Of a stretch of 64,000 bases of DNA, positions 9,524 through 17,149 are shown one piece after another. Source of the stretch: Microbulbifer sp. Q7. GTDB taxonomy: Bacteria > Pseudomonadota > Gammaproteobacteria > Pseudomonadales > Cellvibrionaceae. A program made the translations under genes and the position numbers. Every line of letters starts with the position of its first letter. Within the stretch, counting starts at the first letter, position 1. Below the pieces are notes generated by a model. That model had not been told where the DNA came from. It worked only from the letters and a program-made list of their open reading frames with translations, and did not search any database. The stretch spans positions 1,272,501 through 1,336,500 of the forward strand of contig NZ_LROY01000002.1 of NCBI RefSeq assembly GCF_001639145.1. The letters are read 5' to 3'.

Positions 9524-9863
9524 CGCGGTTTTGTTGCCTGCTTTTCATTCGCCTGCCCTCTTTGCACTCTTTGCACTGGGCGGGGAATGGGTTGTACCAG
9601 TTTTTAAATGTAACTAAAATTGGTTTCAAATGTAACCACTGCCGCAGGATTTTTTGCCAGCACGATGGCCGGGTCGCCAACTCCGGAAAGGAAGGGAGAT
9701 GTGAAGAACTCCAGTGACCACGCATCGAACCAGCCTGAGCAAGCTGGTCACCCACTCAGAAAAATTGGCAGCACATTATACGGTGCCTGACGTGGATTTT
9801 GTCAGGCCGCGCGACCACTGACGCAAACAATTTGCGCCCCGAACCGCACAGGATGCAATAAAT
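9524..9863. promoter_or_regulatory. Divergent regulatory region between marR-type gene and maiA
   Basis: 340 bases without a gene. AAATGTAAC occurs twice, at 9606-9614 and 9628-9636, so 22 bases apart (two helical turns). The second copy lies inside the near-palindrome GGTTTCAAATGTAACC (9622-9637). The first lies inside a weaker AGTT...AACT pair. This is the pattern expected of MarR dimer sites. No clear promoter hexamers were assigned. Confidence 0.5.
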
Positions 9864-10499
9864 ATGGAACTCCACGGTTATTTTCGCTCTTCCGCCAGCT
9901 ATCGCGTGCGCATTGCGCTCAACCTGAAGGGACTGGAATACGATTACCATCCGGTAAATCTGCTCAAGGGAGAGCAAAAAGAACCCCACTACCGCAGCCT
10001 GAACCCGCAAGGGCTGGTACCGGCACTGATCGACAGCGGGCACGTGCTGACCCAATCCCTGGCGATTATGGAATGGCTCGACGAGCAACACCCCCAACCC
10101 GCCCTGCTGCCAAGTGATCCGTTGGCGCGCGCCCGGGTGCGGGCGCTGGCCTACAACGTGGCCTGCGACATCCAACCCGTACAGAACCTGCGTGTGCTGA
10201 AATACATCCAGTCCGAACTGGGCGCCAGTGATGAACAGAAGGTTATGTGGATTCGCCACTGGATCGATGGTGGCTTCGCGGCGCTGGAAACGCAGCTGGA
10301 TGGACAGGGAGACATCTTTGCCAACGGCGATGCACCGGGCCTGTTCGAGTGCTGCCTGATTCCGCAGATCTACAATGCCGAACGGTTCGGCGTGGCGCTG
10401 GACCAGTACCCTCGCATTGCGAAAATTGCCAACGCCTGCGCCGCGCTACCGGCATTTGAACAGGCGCGCCCGGAAAATCAGCCAGATAGTACGGTTTAA
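9864..10499 (+). CDS. maiA: Maleylacetoacetate isomerase (zeta-class GST)
   Basis: A 211-residue glutathione-dependent isomerase that converts 4-maleylacetoacetate to fumarylacetoacetate in tyrosine and homogentisate breakdown. The N-terminus FRSSASYRVRIALNLKGLEY matches the zeta-class active-site segment; the usual cysteine in SSCxxR is alanine here, as in many bacterial members. LNPQGLVPALID and TQSLAIMEWLDE provide the glutathione site, and the ending has the QIYNAERFGVALDQYP family motif. The other homogentisate genes (hmgA, fahA) are not in the window. It diverges from the MarR gene, which may regulate it. Confidence 0.93.
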   Translation: MELHGYFRSSASYRVRIALNLKGLEYDYHPVNLLKGEQKEPHYRSLNPQGLVPALIDSGHVLTQSLAIMEWLDEQHPQPALLPSDPLARARVRALAYNVACDIQPVQNLRVLKYIQSELGASDEQKVMWIRHWIDGGFAALETQLDGQGDIFANGDAPGLFECCLIPQIYNAERFGVALDQYPRIAKIANACAALPAFEQARPENQPDSTV

Positions 10500-10513
10500 C
10501 GGCACACCCGCCG

Positions 10514-11512
10514 CTACCGCTCTCGTTCAGGAGTCCCTGGCACCTCGCCCGACAATGTCAGGGGCTCCTTGAAGGTCAGCGTCCGGTAGGGGAACGGAAT
10601 CTCAATACCGGCCTCATCCAACGCACGTTTCACGGCCGTTACCACTTCCCCACGTGAGCGACGCTCCTCGAAGGGGGTAGACCCGGCCCACCAGGTGACC
10701 TCAATATCAACACTGCTGTCGCCGAACCCCTGAGGGAATATCTGTATCGGCTCATCCTCTTTGACGGTTTCACATTCGCCGACGGCGGCCTTGATCACCT
10801 CCACTGCGGTAGAGACATCCTCACCATAGGCGATGCCGGCAATAATGGTAATACGCCGCTTGTTTCGGTCCGTGAGAATCTCACAGGGATTTTTAAACAA
10901 AAACAGATTGGGCACGATCACCAGCTCTCCGGTGGTTCGGCGAATAGCGGTGTTGCGCACCTCTACCGCTTCTACCCTGCCCTCCACGCCTTCACACTTG
11001 ATCACATCACCGGCTTCAAACGGAAACCGCCATAAAATCAGTATCCCGGCGAAGAAATTCTCAAAAATATCTCTGAAGGCAAACCCCACCGCCACCGACA
11101 GCAGCCCGAGCCCGCCGAGGGCCTTGGCCGGTGTGAGGCCGGGAAACAGTACCATCGCGGTGATAAGCACTCCCAGCACCCAGATGAAGATGCGTGTCAG
11201 GCGAACCAGTAAATCCTGAAGCGACGGTTTGCGCGTGGTTTTCCGCGCGAAACGACGGGCGGCCTTTCCCACGAAGGTGGCGATAATCCATGTCAGCACC
11301 AGCATCAAAACACTGGCGATGAAAAAAGGGATGTGTGCAAGGAAGCCTTCCCAGATGCCATCAAGGGAGGCCATCACCGTATCGACCACGTGGGACAGAG
11401 AGGAGGGTTCTACCTTTGCCAGCTCCAGGGCATCGGCAAGCTCCTTGGCCTTATCCGCGCCGTCCTGATTATTCTGGCCCAGCGGATTCGCTTGCAGCGG
11501 CCAGCTAGGCAT
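10514..11512 (-). CDS. MscS family mechanosensitive ion channel
   Basis: A 332-residue small-conductance type channel that would release solutes on osmotic downshock. Three membrane segments are visible: IPFFIASVLMLVLTWIIATF, FIWVLGVLITAMVLF, and the pore helix GLGLLSVAVGFAFRDIFENFFAGILIL. The cytoplasmic beta domain follows (DVIKCEGVEGRVEAVEVRNTAIRRTTGELVIVPNLFLF). The ATG at 11512 lies inside the end of the upstream dioxygenase gene (ATGCCTAG, 8-base overlap), so translation is probably coupled. The N-terminal 50 residues are polar and not conserved. Confidence 0.93.
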   Translation of the reverse strand: MPSWPLQANPLGQNNQDGADKAKELADALELAKVEPSSLSHVVDTVMASLDGIWEGFLAHIPFFIASVLMLVLTWIIATFVGKAARRFARKTTRKPSLQDLLVRLTRIFIWVLGVLITAMVLFPGLTPAKALGGLGLLSVAVGFAFRDIFENFFAGILILWRFPFEAGDVIKCEGVEGRVEAVEVRNTAIRRTTGELVIVPNLFLFKNPCEILTDRNKRRITIIAGIAYGEDVSTAVEVIKAAVGECETVKEDEPIQIFPQGFGDSSVDIEVTWWAGSTPFEERRSRGEVVTAVKRALDEAGIEIPFPYRTLTFKEPLTLSGEVPGTPERER

Positions 11513-12428
11513 CGCTTACCCGGTAATCGTGGAGGCGCAGCCACCGGGTGGCGATCCATTTCTCCCCCGCAATCACCGGACTGCCACCATGCAGCGTCAG
11601 GCGGTCAAGCTCTCCTTCATCATTGGCAAACGAAAAGAACAGGCCGCACCCTTTTTTGGGCATCACATCCAGGGATACTTTGGGGAACACCGTAGAACCG
11701 CCGGCCTCCACGTTGTTCAGGTACATCACCAGAGTGCCCACACGCTGGCCGCCACGCGCCAGTACTTTCTGATTACCGGGTTTCTGGGGGTTAAAGAAAT
11801 CAAAGTGGGGCCGATACTCTGCCCCCTCCTGGTAGTGCAACACCTGTATTGGCTCACCACGACTCTCCGGCACACCCAGCAAACGCTCGATACGGGCCTC
11901 AATGGCGGCGATCAAAGGGGTAGCGCGCGACTCAAAATAGGTGCCAGAGCTGGTTCTTACGTCACCGAGATCGAAGGTGCCGCTTTCTGAATTCACTACC
12001 CGTGAGCGCTTGAGCCTGGGGCGTGATAGCTCAATCAGCGCATCGCACTCACTCTCGGACAGCAAATTGCCAAACAGCACCACATTCGGTCGCTGCATCG
12101 CCAGCAGAACTTCCACCTGCTGGTCCCCGAGGTCGTACAGGTTCTTTTGCGGATGAAACAAGCAAAAGCGACTGCCGTCATATTCCTCCTCTGTCGCAGC
12201 CTGAGGCGGGGTGACTGCAGTAGTGCCAGCATCAGGCTGGGCACCCGAACCTGCAGCCACATTGCCGCCAGCTGAATAGGCCGCAATACATTGCTCAACA
12301 GCACGCTCGATGGAGGGTTGGTACCCGGCTTTCAGCAGTGCATCCATCACATTCGCCTGACACTGGCCGCGCTCCACGGCCTGCTGCATCCACTGCTTCA
12401 AGTCAGGCTGAAGCTCTGTAAATTCCAC
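11505..12428 (-). CDS. 2OG-Fe(II) dioxygenase, prolyl 4-hydroxylase-like
   Basis: 307 residues. The C-terminal domain has the iron triad of prolyl 4-hydroxylases: H208 and D210 in YRPHFDFF, distal H280 in LTLHGGSP, and the 2-oxoglutarate-binding K290 in AGEKWIATRW. The N-terminal about 100 residues are a helical region (PDLKQWMQQAVERGQC) and a low-complexity linker. I place the start at the GTG at 12428, because AAAGGAG lies six bases before it; the frame stays open to 12542 with no ribosome site. The likely reaction is hydroxylation of a prolyl or other protein residue; the target is unknown. It overlaps the mscS-type gene. Confidence 0.9.
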   Translation of the reverse strand: MEFTELQPDLKQWMQQAVERGQCQANVMDALLKAGYQPSIERAVEQCIAAYSAGGNVAAGSGAQPDAGTTAVTPPQAATEEEYDGSRFCLFHPQKNLYDLGDQQVEVLLAMQRPNVVLFGNLLSESECDALIELSRPRLKRSRVVNSESGTFDLGDVRTSSGTYFESRATPLIAAIEARIERLLGVPESRGEPIQVLHYQEGAEYRPHFDFFNPQKPGNQKVLARGGQRVGTLVMYLNNVEAGGSTVFPKVSLDVMPKKGCGLFFSFANDEGELDRLTLHGGSPVIAGEKWIATRWLRLHDYRVSDA

Positions 12429-12695
12429 AAGACACTCCTTTGCTCTCGCCCGGCCCATGCTGCGGGGCCAACTCGCGCACTGAGTATAGTCCGCCCCCTC
12501 TGCCCTATCGCGCGGCCCAGGTGCTGCCACTGAGCACCCCATCCCAGCGTTGAACCCACTGTCACTACCGGTGTCTACCCACCAGTCTGGGCAGGGAATG
12601 CCAACTCGCCAAGAATGGATAGCACCGGAATGCGATTCCGCTAGACTTGGTTTTTAACGACACGCCAAACCGGCCCTCGACGACCGCTGAACAAG

Positions 12696-13202
12696 GTGAC
12701 CCGCTTGATCCGCTCACTCCGCCGCTACGCGCTCTGTGCGCTCCTGATCCCTTTCCTGGCTCCCGTCCTGGCACTGACCGGCTGCGCCACCCTGTCACCG
12801 GGCTTTGAAAAACCGGATGTGCAACTTACCGCGCTGGAACCCTTGCCCGGCGATCGCAGTGGCAACCTGCGCTTTCGTATCCACCTGCGTGTATTCAACC
12901 CCAACAACACGGACCTCGCGCTCTCCGGCCTCTACTACACGCTTAAGCTGGCCGGGCACAAGGTCGTGACCGGCACCTCCAATACCCTGCCGGTAGTGCC
13001 GGCGTACGGGCAGCAAGCCATCAGCGTGGATGCGTCTGCGAACCTTATGGGGTCTTTTATGGCGGCGGCGGAACTGATCCGGTTGCAGGGCAATACCGTG
13101 CCCTATGAACTGGAGGCCAAGCTGGGGCTGAAGGCATCGCTGCTACCCGCGATTCGGGTATCCAAGCGGGGGGAGATCCAACTGGGGCAATACCAGCGCT
13201 GA
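12696..13202 (+). CDS. LEA type 2 (WHy-domain) lipoprotein
   Basis: About 168 residues with a lipoprotein signal (PVLALTGC) and a single water-stress/hypersensitive-response (LEA_2) domain. The domain is recognised from FRIHLRVFNPNNTDLALSGLYYTLKLAG and the alternating strands that follow. Bacterial members sit on the outer membrane and are linked to desiccation or stress, but the exact role is unknown. Two starts are possible: GTG at 12696, or TTG at 12705 with AAGGTGA five bases upstream. The second is arguably better. The gene is divergent from the dioxygenase. Confidence 0.85.
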   Translation: MTRLIRSLRRYALCALLIPFLAPVLALTGCATLSPGFEKPDVQLTALEPLPGDRSGNLRFRIHLRVFNPNNTDLALSGLYYTLKLAGHKVVTGTSNTLPVVPAYGQQAISVDASANLMGSFMAAAELIRLQGNTVPYELEAKLGLKASLLPAIRVSKRGEIQLGQYQR

Positions 13203-13320
13203 TACCGCGCCAAGAGAGCGGCACGGCGGGCGGGGAAAGAAGACGGTGTCAGGGAAGGGACACGGGCTGGGCCGGCGAAATGCCAACCCAGCCGGGTCAG
13301 GAAAGGCACAAAAAGGCGGC

Positions 13321-13362
13321 GAGACTATCGACGCGAGACTATCGACGCGAGACTATCGACGC
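13321..13362. repeat. Three tandem copies of a 14-base unit
   Basis: GAGACTATCGACGC is repeated three times without a mismatch. The stop codon of the minus-strand membrane protein gene (13353-13355) lies within the third copy, so the array forms the 3' end and trailer of that gene. Confidence 0.9.
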
Positions 13363-13766
13363 GCGGCTACGATACCGCCGGTCATGGCCGCCACGGAGCT
13401 GAGAATACCCAGCCCTACCAAGCTATACAGGCTAATGCTCTGCTCGGCCATGGCAGCCAGCGCTTCCTGCAACGGGAACTGCCAGCAGACGATAGCGGAT
13501 GCCGCGATCACCGCCGCATACTGGTAACGCGTGGCACGACGCTCGGAACGCTTCGCCGGCACGGGCGGCAGATCCACCATCACGCGCTCACAGAAGCCGT
13601 CATCGTCCAGGTGAGGCTCGTTGAACTGCAGCTGCTGAGAAAGCCAGGTGTCAAAATCTGGCGAGTCACCACCGATAACACCGGACTCAGAGTGCACAAC
13701 ACCGCCTTTGATTACCATACCTGGAATACCTGCTGTATCACTTGTGGAATTTCTTGAATCAGCCAC
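13353..13766 (-). CDS. Hypothetical membrane protein, possible anti-sigma factor
   Basis: 137 residues, starting with a GTG that overlaps the sigma factor stop (GTGGCTGA, 8 bases), so it is translationally coupled to it. The first 85 residues are polar and end in DGFCERVMVDLPPVPAKRS. Two hydrophobic segments follow (YAAVIAASAIVCWQFP and SLVGLGILSSVAAMTGGIVAA). No HxxxCxxC zinc anti-sigma motif is present. The role as anti-sigma factor is inferred only from position and topology. The 3' end runs into a tandem repeat. Confidence 0.7.
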   Translation of the reverse strand: MADSRNSTSDTAGIPGMVIKGGVVHSESGVIGGDSPDFDTWLSQQLQFNEPHLDDDGFCERVMVDLPPVPAKRSERRATRYQYAAVIAASAIVCWQFPLQEALAAMAEQSISLYSLVGLGILSSVAAMTGGIVAARR

Positions 13767-14313
13767 TGACTACCTCCTCCCGCCAGGCCTGCAGTAACGA
13801 CTGCAATTTGGCCCTTGCGCGATTAACGTGGGATTTTACCGTGCCCAGCGGCAATTTCATAATTGTGGCCGCTTCCTCGTGGGAAAAGCCGCGCTGCATA
13901 CACAGATGCACCGCCTGTCGCTGGGCGTCACTCAATTCCCCCATTGCCGAATTCAGGTCTCTGGCCATGCCCAGTTGCTGTGCTTCTTCGACACTTTCCT
14001 GGGCCTGGGCGCGGTCCACCGCCTCCTGATCCACCTCGGGCGTATTTTTGCGCTTGTGACTCATGACCAGATTGTAGGCGATGCGGTACAGCCATGTGCT
14101 GAAGCGCGCATCCCCACGAAACGCCGGCAGCGCCTTGTAGGCCTTGATGAAGGCCTCCTGCGCCATGTCGTCGGCAAGACCCTGATCGCCATTGCACAGC
14201 TGGCGGAGCGAGAATCGCAGCTGTGACTGATAGCGACGAACCAGCTGGGCATAAGCCCGCTGGTCCCCGTCTTCGACGACGCGCCTGATCAGATCCTCAT
14301 CATTGAGGTCCAT
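13759..14313 (-). CDS. ECF (RpoE-like) RNA polymerase sigma factor
   Basis: 184 residues, typical of extracytoplasmic function sigma factors. Region 2 spans about 8-90 (LVRRYQSQLRFSLRQL, DDMAQEAFIKAYKALPAFRGDARFSTWLYRIAYN). Region 4 spans about 125-180 (ELSDAQRQAVHLCMQRGFSHEEAATIMKLPLGTVKSHVNRARAKL). It directs RNA polymerase to stress promoters. It follows the DUF6249 gene by 12 bases and overlaps the next membrane protein gene, so all three form one operon. The stimulus is unknown; envelope stress is the usual one. Confidence 0.93.
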   Translation of the reverse strand: MDLNDEDLIRRVVEDGDQRAYAQLVRRYQSQLRFSLRQLCNGDQGLADDMAQEAFIKAYKALPAFRGDARFSTWLYRIAYNLVMSHKRKNTPEVDQEAVDRAQAQESVEEAQQLGMARDLNSAMGELSDAQRQAVHLCMQRGFSHEEAATIMKLPLGTVKSHVNRARAKLQSLLQAWREEVVSG

Positions 14314-14325
14314 GGGTGGTAATCC

Positions 14326-15207
14326 TTAACCGGCCTGCTGGTGATCGAGTTTCCAGTTCCAATACCGGGCGACCCCGATAAACAGTGGTATCAGACCCAG
14401 GCTGCCAGCCCCAATACCCGAAGCGACCGTCAACCAGATGAAGATGGCAGCGCCCACCGCCATCAGGGTGAAACCGCGGTCTTTGGTGCTGGCGGCACGC
14501 TCGCCTTCCATAGCGTCCAACAGCTCCGGCGGAATATCACGCCCTTCCGCGACCATGCGATTGATGTTGTCCATCAGCAGCTGCTTCTTGCGGTAGCTGT
14601 TGCGGGTCACCAACCACACGATCATGATCGGGGTACCAAAGAGCGCGACGATCGCGACAATACCGATCAACCACTCCATATCCGGACCGCGGCTACGCTC
14701 TACGTGGCGCTCCCGATACTCACCGTGCTCGGCCCGGGCGCGCTCCACTTCGGCGCGGATGCGCTCGGCACGCTCCATATCCGCGTTGATACCGATACTG
14801 ATATTGCGCGGCACCGAATTGAGCGCCTCTTCGACCACCAGCCCCTTCTCATCGAGAATCCCTTTCTCTTCGAGTTTCTCGTAGATACGGCGGGTAACCG
14901 CGCCACCAAACTCCTCGCCCAGATCGATCTGCACGTCGGCGCTCTCGCCATTTTCGTCGCGGGCGTGGATCCGCAGGCTGCCGTCTTCCTGGCGCAGGAT
15001 CCGCACCTGTTTAGACACCTTGTTTTCTGCCGACTTCGCCGGTGCCTCAGGCGCAACCACCGGCGCCGGGGGTTGCGGCGGCTGCGGGGCTACCGCCTCA
15101 TCGTCCTGTGCCAGCAAGCTGCCGGAAGCACCCATTGCCAGGGCCGCCACAAAGGCGCACGCCCAGCGAGGCTGTCGGTTACGCGTAGTTAATTCATTCG
15201 CTCTCAT
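14326..15207 (-). CDS. DUF6249-type secreted/membrane protein
   Basis: About 293 residues. A signal peptide (WACAFVAALAMGASGSLLAQ) is followed by a proline/alanine-rich linker and a charged region (KQVRILRQEDGSLRIHARDENGES). An arginine/glutamate-rich helix comes next, then membrane segments (WLIGIVAIVALFGTPIMIVWLV and two near the end). RNSYRKKQLLMDNINRMVAEGRDIPPELLDAM is the DUF6249 core. The ATG at 15207 is chosen because the signal peptide starts there; the frame is open to 15483 but that part looks non-coding. It is the first gene of the sigma factor operon. Its function is unknown. Confidence 0.82.
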   Translation of the reverse strand: MRANELTTRNRQPRWACAFVAALAMGASGSLLAQDDEAVAPQPPQPPAPVVAPEAPAKSAENKVSKQVRILRQEDGSLRIHARDENGESADVQIDLGEEFGGAVTRRIYEKLEEKGILDEKGLVVEEALNSVPRNISIGINADMERAERIRAEVERARAEHGEYRERHVERSRGPDMEWLIGIVAIVALFGTPIMIVWLVTRNSYRKKQLLMDNINRMVAEGRDIPPELLDAMEGERAASTKDRGFTLMAVGAAIFIWLTVASGIGAGSLGLIPLFIGVARYWNWKLDHQQAG

Positions 15208-15494
15208 TGATGTTATCTCGCTCTTACTAATCTGACCGGCTGAAAAGGCCCACCTCGGGCCCAGGGTCTGTGCGACAGCAGCTTGTACATAATTTGGCCA
15301 CCCTGTATCCGGGCGGCCATCTGCAGTACCTTCTACCAGACAGGCCTGCCGCACTGCTGTCACACGGCCGGGCTTTACCCTTCTCCTGATGGACGCAGCG
15401 GCGATCCGCTTTGGATGCAAAGCAGATGCAAAAATAATCAGGGAAACGGTCTTGTAACCCCCCGCAGCCACTTTATCACGCAAACGGGATACCT

Positions 15495-16154
15495 ATGACT
15501 TCACACACCCCAGCCACCACGCCTCAACACAGCACCACCGCCACACCTACCTCGGTCCTCGAGTTCTGGTTTGGCAGTGACGAACTCCAGCGCGACCCGC
15601 CAGCACATCAGCGCGCACACTGGTTCCAGCGTAGTGACGAATTCGACGCCGAAATCCTCAACCGGTTTGGCAGTGCCATTGACGCCGCGCTAGCGGGCGC
15701 ACTCGGGCACTGGACCGACTCCACCGAGGGCCGGCTGGCGATGATCCTCGTGTGCGACCAGTTCACCCGCAATGTGTTTCGCGGCACCGCCCGGGCATTT
15801 GCCGGCGATGCTGTAGCGCTGGAGATCAGCCAGGCCATGATCCGCAGCAACCAGCAACGCCAGTTAGCGCTGCATCAGCGCGCCTTTGTAGGAATGCCCC
15901 TGGAGCACTCCGAGCTGGCCGAGGTGCAGGCCCAGTCGGTGGCCTACTTCGACCAGTTGCGGCACGACTTCCCCGCGGACCGCCCCGGGGTGAGCGAGGA
16001 AGCGGCAAAAGCGGCCGAAGATTACTACCGCTTTGCCGTCGCGCACCGGCGGGTAATTGATCAATTTGGGCGCTACCCCCATCGAAATGCGGCACTCGGG
16101 CGGAAAAATTCTGCACAAGAACAGGAATGGCTGGATAATGGTGGCGGGTTTTAA
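15495..16154 (+). CDS. DUF924 family protein
   Basis: 219 residues with the full set of DUF924 motifs: VLEFWFG near the start, DQFTRNVFRGTARAFAGDAVAL, MPLEHSE, and at the end HRRVIDQFGRYPHRNAALGR with the final GGGF. The fold is helical and resembles tetratricopeptide proteins. The biochemical role is not established. The first 20 residues are threonine/alanine-rich and unconserved. It stands alone, with no visible operon partner; yebG starts 137 bases later. Confidence 0.9.
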   Translation: MTSHTPATTPQHSTTATPTSVLEFWFGSDELQRDPPAHQRAHWFQRSDEFDAEILNRFGSAIDAALAGALGHWTDSTEGRLAMILVCDQFTRNVFRGTARAFAGDAVALEISQAMIRSNQQRQLALHQRAFVGMPLEHSELAEVQAQSVAYFDQLRHDFPADRPGVSEEAAKAAEDYYRFAVAHRRVIDQFGRYPHRNAALGRKNSAQEQEWLDNGGGF

Positions 16155-16207
16155 CACACCAGTGGATGACCGCATTGAGCGGTTGACACTGGATACCCAT
16201 ACAGATA

Positions 16208-16223
16208 CTGTATATTCATCCAA
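16208..16223. promoter_or_regulatory. Candidate LexA (SOS) box upstream of yebG
   Basis: CTGTATATTCATCCAA matches the LexA consensus (CTGT-N8-ACAG, A/T-rich centre) perfectly in the left half and about half in the right. It lies 68-84 bases before the yebG ATG. YebG is an SOS gene in E. coli, which supports the assignment. Confidence 0.5.
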
Positions 16224-16291
16224 GTCAAACAACACACGGTTATTGCCCGGCATCAGTCCGGAATCACTGTATAAGACAACAGGAGGCCCTT

Positions 16292-16588
16292 ATGGCGGTA
16301 GTAGCGGTTTGGAAATGTGATAGAGACGGAGCCATGTTCGACAACAAGAAAGACGCCGAAGAACACGACAAGATGCTGGAACTGGCCGCCAACATTACCG
16401 CGCTGATTGAGCGCAATGTTGATGGTGTTTCCGAAGAAGCCTGTGAAGAAATCGGCCTGATGCTGGCCAAGCGCCGGGACGTACTGGCCAAGGCCTGCAA
16501 AGGCAAACCGGAAGCGCTGCTGGAAGAAGAGCAATCGGACGAGCAGGCAGACAGCGAAAACGTTACCCCGCTGGCAGCCAACCAGTAA
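16292..16588 (+). CDS. yebG: YebG family SOS-associated protein
   Basis: 98 residues. The N-terminal MAVVAVWKCDRDGAMFDNKKDAEEHDKMLELAANI is the conserved YebG core, and the tail is acidic, as in the family. In E. coli yebG is DNA-damage inducible under LexA; its function is poorly known. The start is firm: AGGAGG lies five bases before the ATG. A candidate LexA box lies upstream, and an intrinsic terminator at 16691-16713 closes the unit. Confidence 0.9.
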   Translation: MAVVAVWKCDRDGAMFDNKKDAEEHDKMLELAANITALIERNVDGVSEEACEEIGLMLAKRRDVLAKACKGKPEALLEEEQSDEQADSENVTPLAANQ

Positions 16589-16608
16589 TGTAAACAAGCA
16601 ATGGCCGC

Positions 16609-16641
16609 CCGCGCAGCCGGATTCCCCACCCGGCTGCGCGG
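16609..16641. other. Strong hairpin after yebG
   Basis: The 12-base arms CCGCGCAGCCGG and CCGGCTGCGCGG are perfect complements around a 9-base loop. No T tract follows, so it is not itself a classical terminator. It may protect or help terminate the yebG transcript ahead of the terminator at 16691. Confidence 0.6.
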
Positions 16642-16654
16642 AACGAGCCCCAGA

Positions 16655-16690
16655 TTTCCACCCCTGTACTCTTTTCCACCCCTGTACTCT
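16655..16690. repeat. Perfect tandem duplication of 18 bases
   Basis: TTTCCACCCCTGTACTCT occurs twice head to tail with no mismatch, directly before the yebG terminator. It looks like a recent slippage or duplication product in non-coding DNA. Confidence 0.9.
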
Positions 16691-16713
16691 GCCCGGCTTG
16701 CCGGGCTTTTTTT
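16691..16713 (+). terminator. Intrinsic terminator of yebG
   Basis: The stem GCCCGGC/GCCGGGC with a two-base loop is followed by seven T residues on the plus strand. Confidence 0.9.
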
Positions 16714-16724
16714 ATGAGAAGTGG

Positions 16725-17117
16725 TTAGAACGCAGCGGCGATATTGATTACCGCCAGAATGATAATCACCAGCCAGGTCAGTGAGGTGCCAATAAAGCGG
16801 CCGGGATGATAGCCGCCCCGCCCGGCAATCAAGCCGATCGCGTGCAGGAGCCGCCCCAGAACCAGGGCCCCACCCAGGCAATGCAGCCACAGGTGAGAAA
16901 GGCCATTGATCTCCGCAATCAGCATCAAAATCAGCGCCAGCGGAATATATTCAATCGCGTTGGCATGGGTGCGAACAACGATCTGCCCCTCTTTATCGCC
17001 ACCGGTACCCAGACCCACTTTCTTGCCGCGACGAAAGGCCACCACCTTGAATGCCAGGGCGATCACCAGCAGCGCACACAGGCCCGCATAGAGCGCCGTC
17101 ACTTGTAAACTCATCAT
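16725..17117 (-). CDS. MAPEG family membrane protein
   Basis: 130 residues with four hydrophobic segments, which is typical of the membrane-associated eicosanoid and glutathione metabolism (MAPEG) family. The family motif is seen in VVRTHANAIEYIPLALILMLIAEI, with RTHAN-EY being the signature. A second conserved stretch is GRLLHAIGL. Bacterial YecN-like members are inner-membrane proteins of uncertain role, perhaps glutathione-dependent. Two ATG codons (17117 and 17114) are possible starts. The gene lies 32 bases downstream of the amidohydrolase pair on the same strand and could share its transcript. Confidence 0.9.
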   Translation of the reverse strand: MMSLQVTALYAGLCALLVIALAFKVVAFRRGKKVGLGTGGDKEGQIVVRTHANAIEYIPLALILMLIAEINGLSHLWLHCLGGALVLGRLLHAIGLIAGRGGYHPGRFIGTSLTWLVIIILAVINIAAAF

Positions 17118-17149
17118 CTCAGGGGTTTACTCCTATTTGTTGGTTTTTA

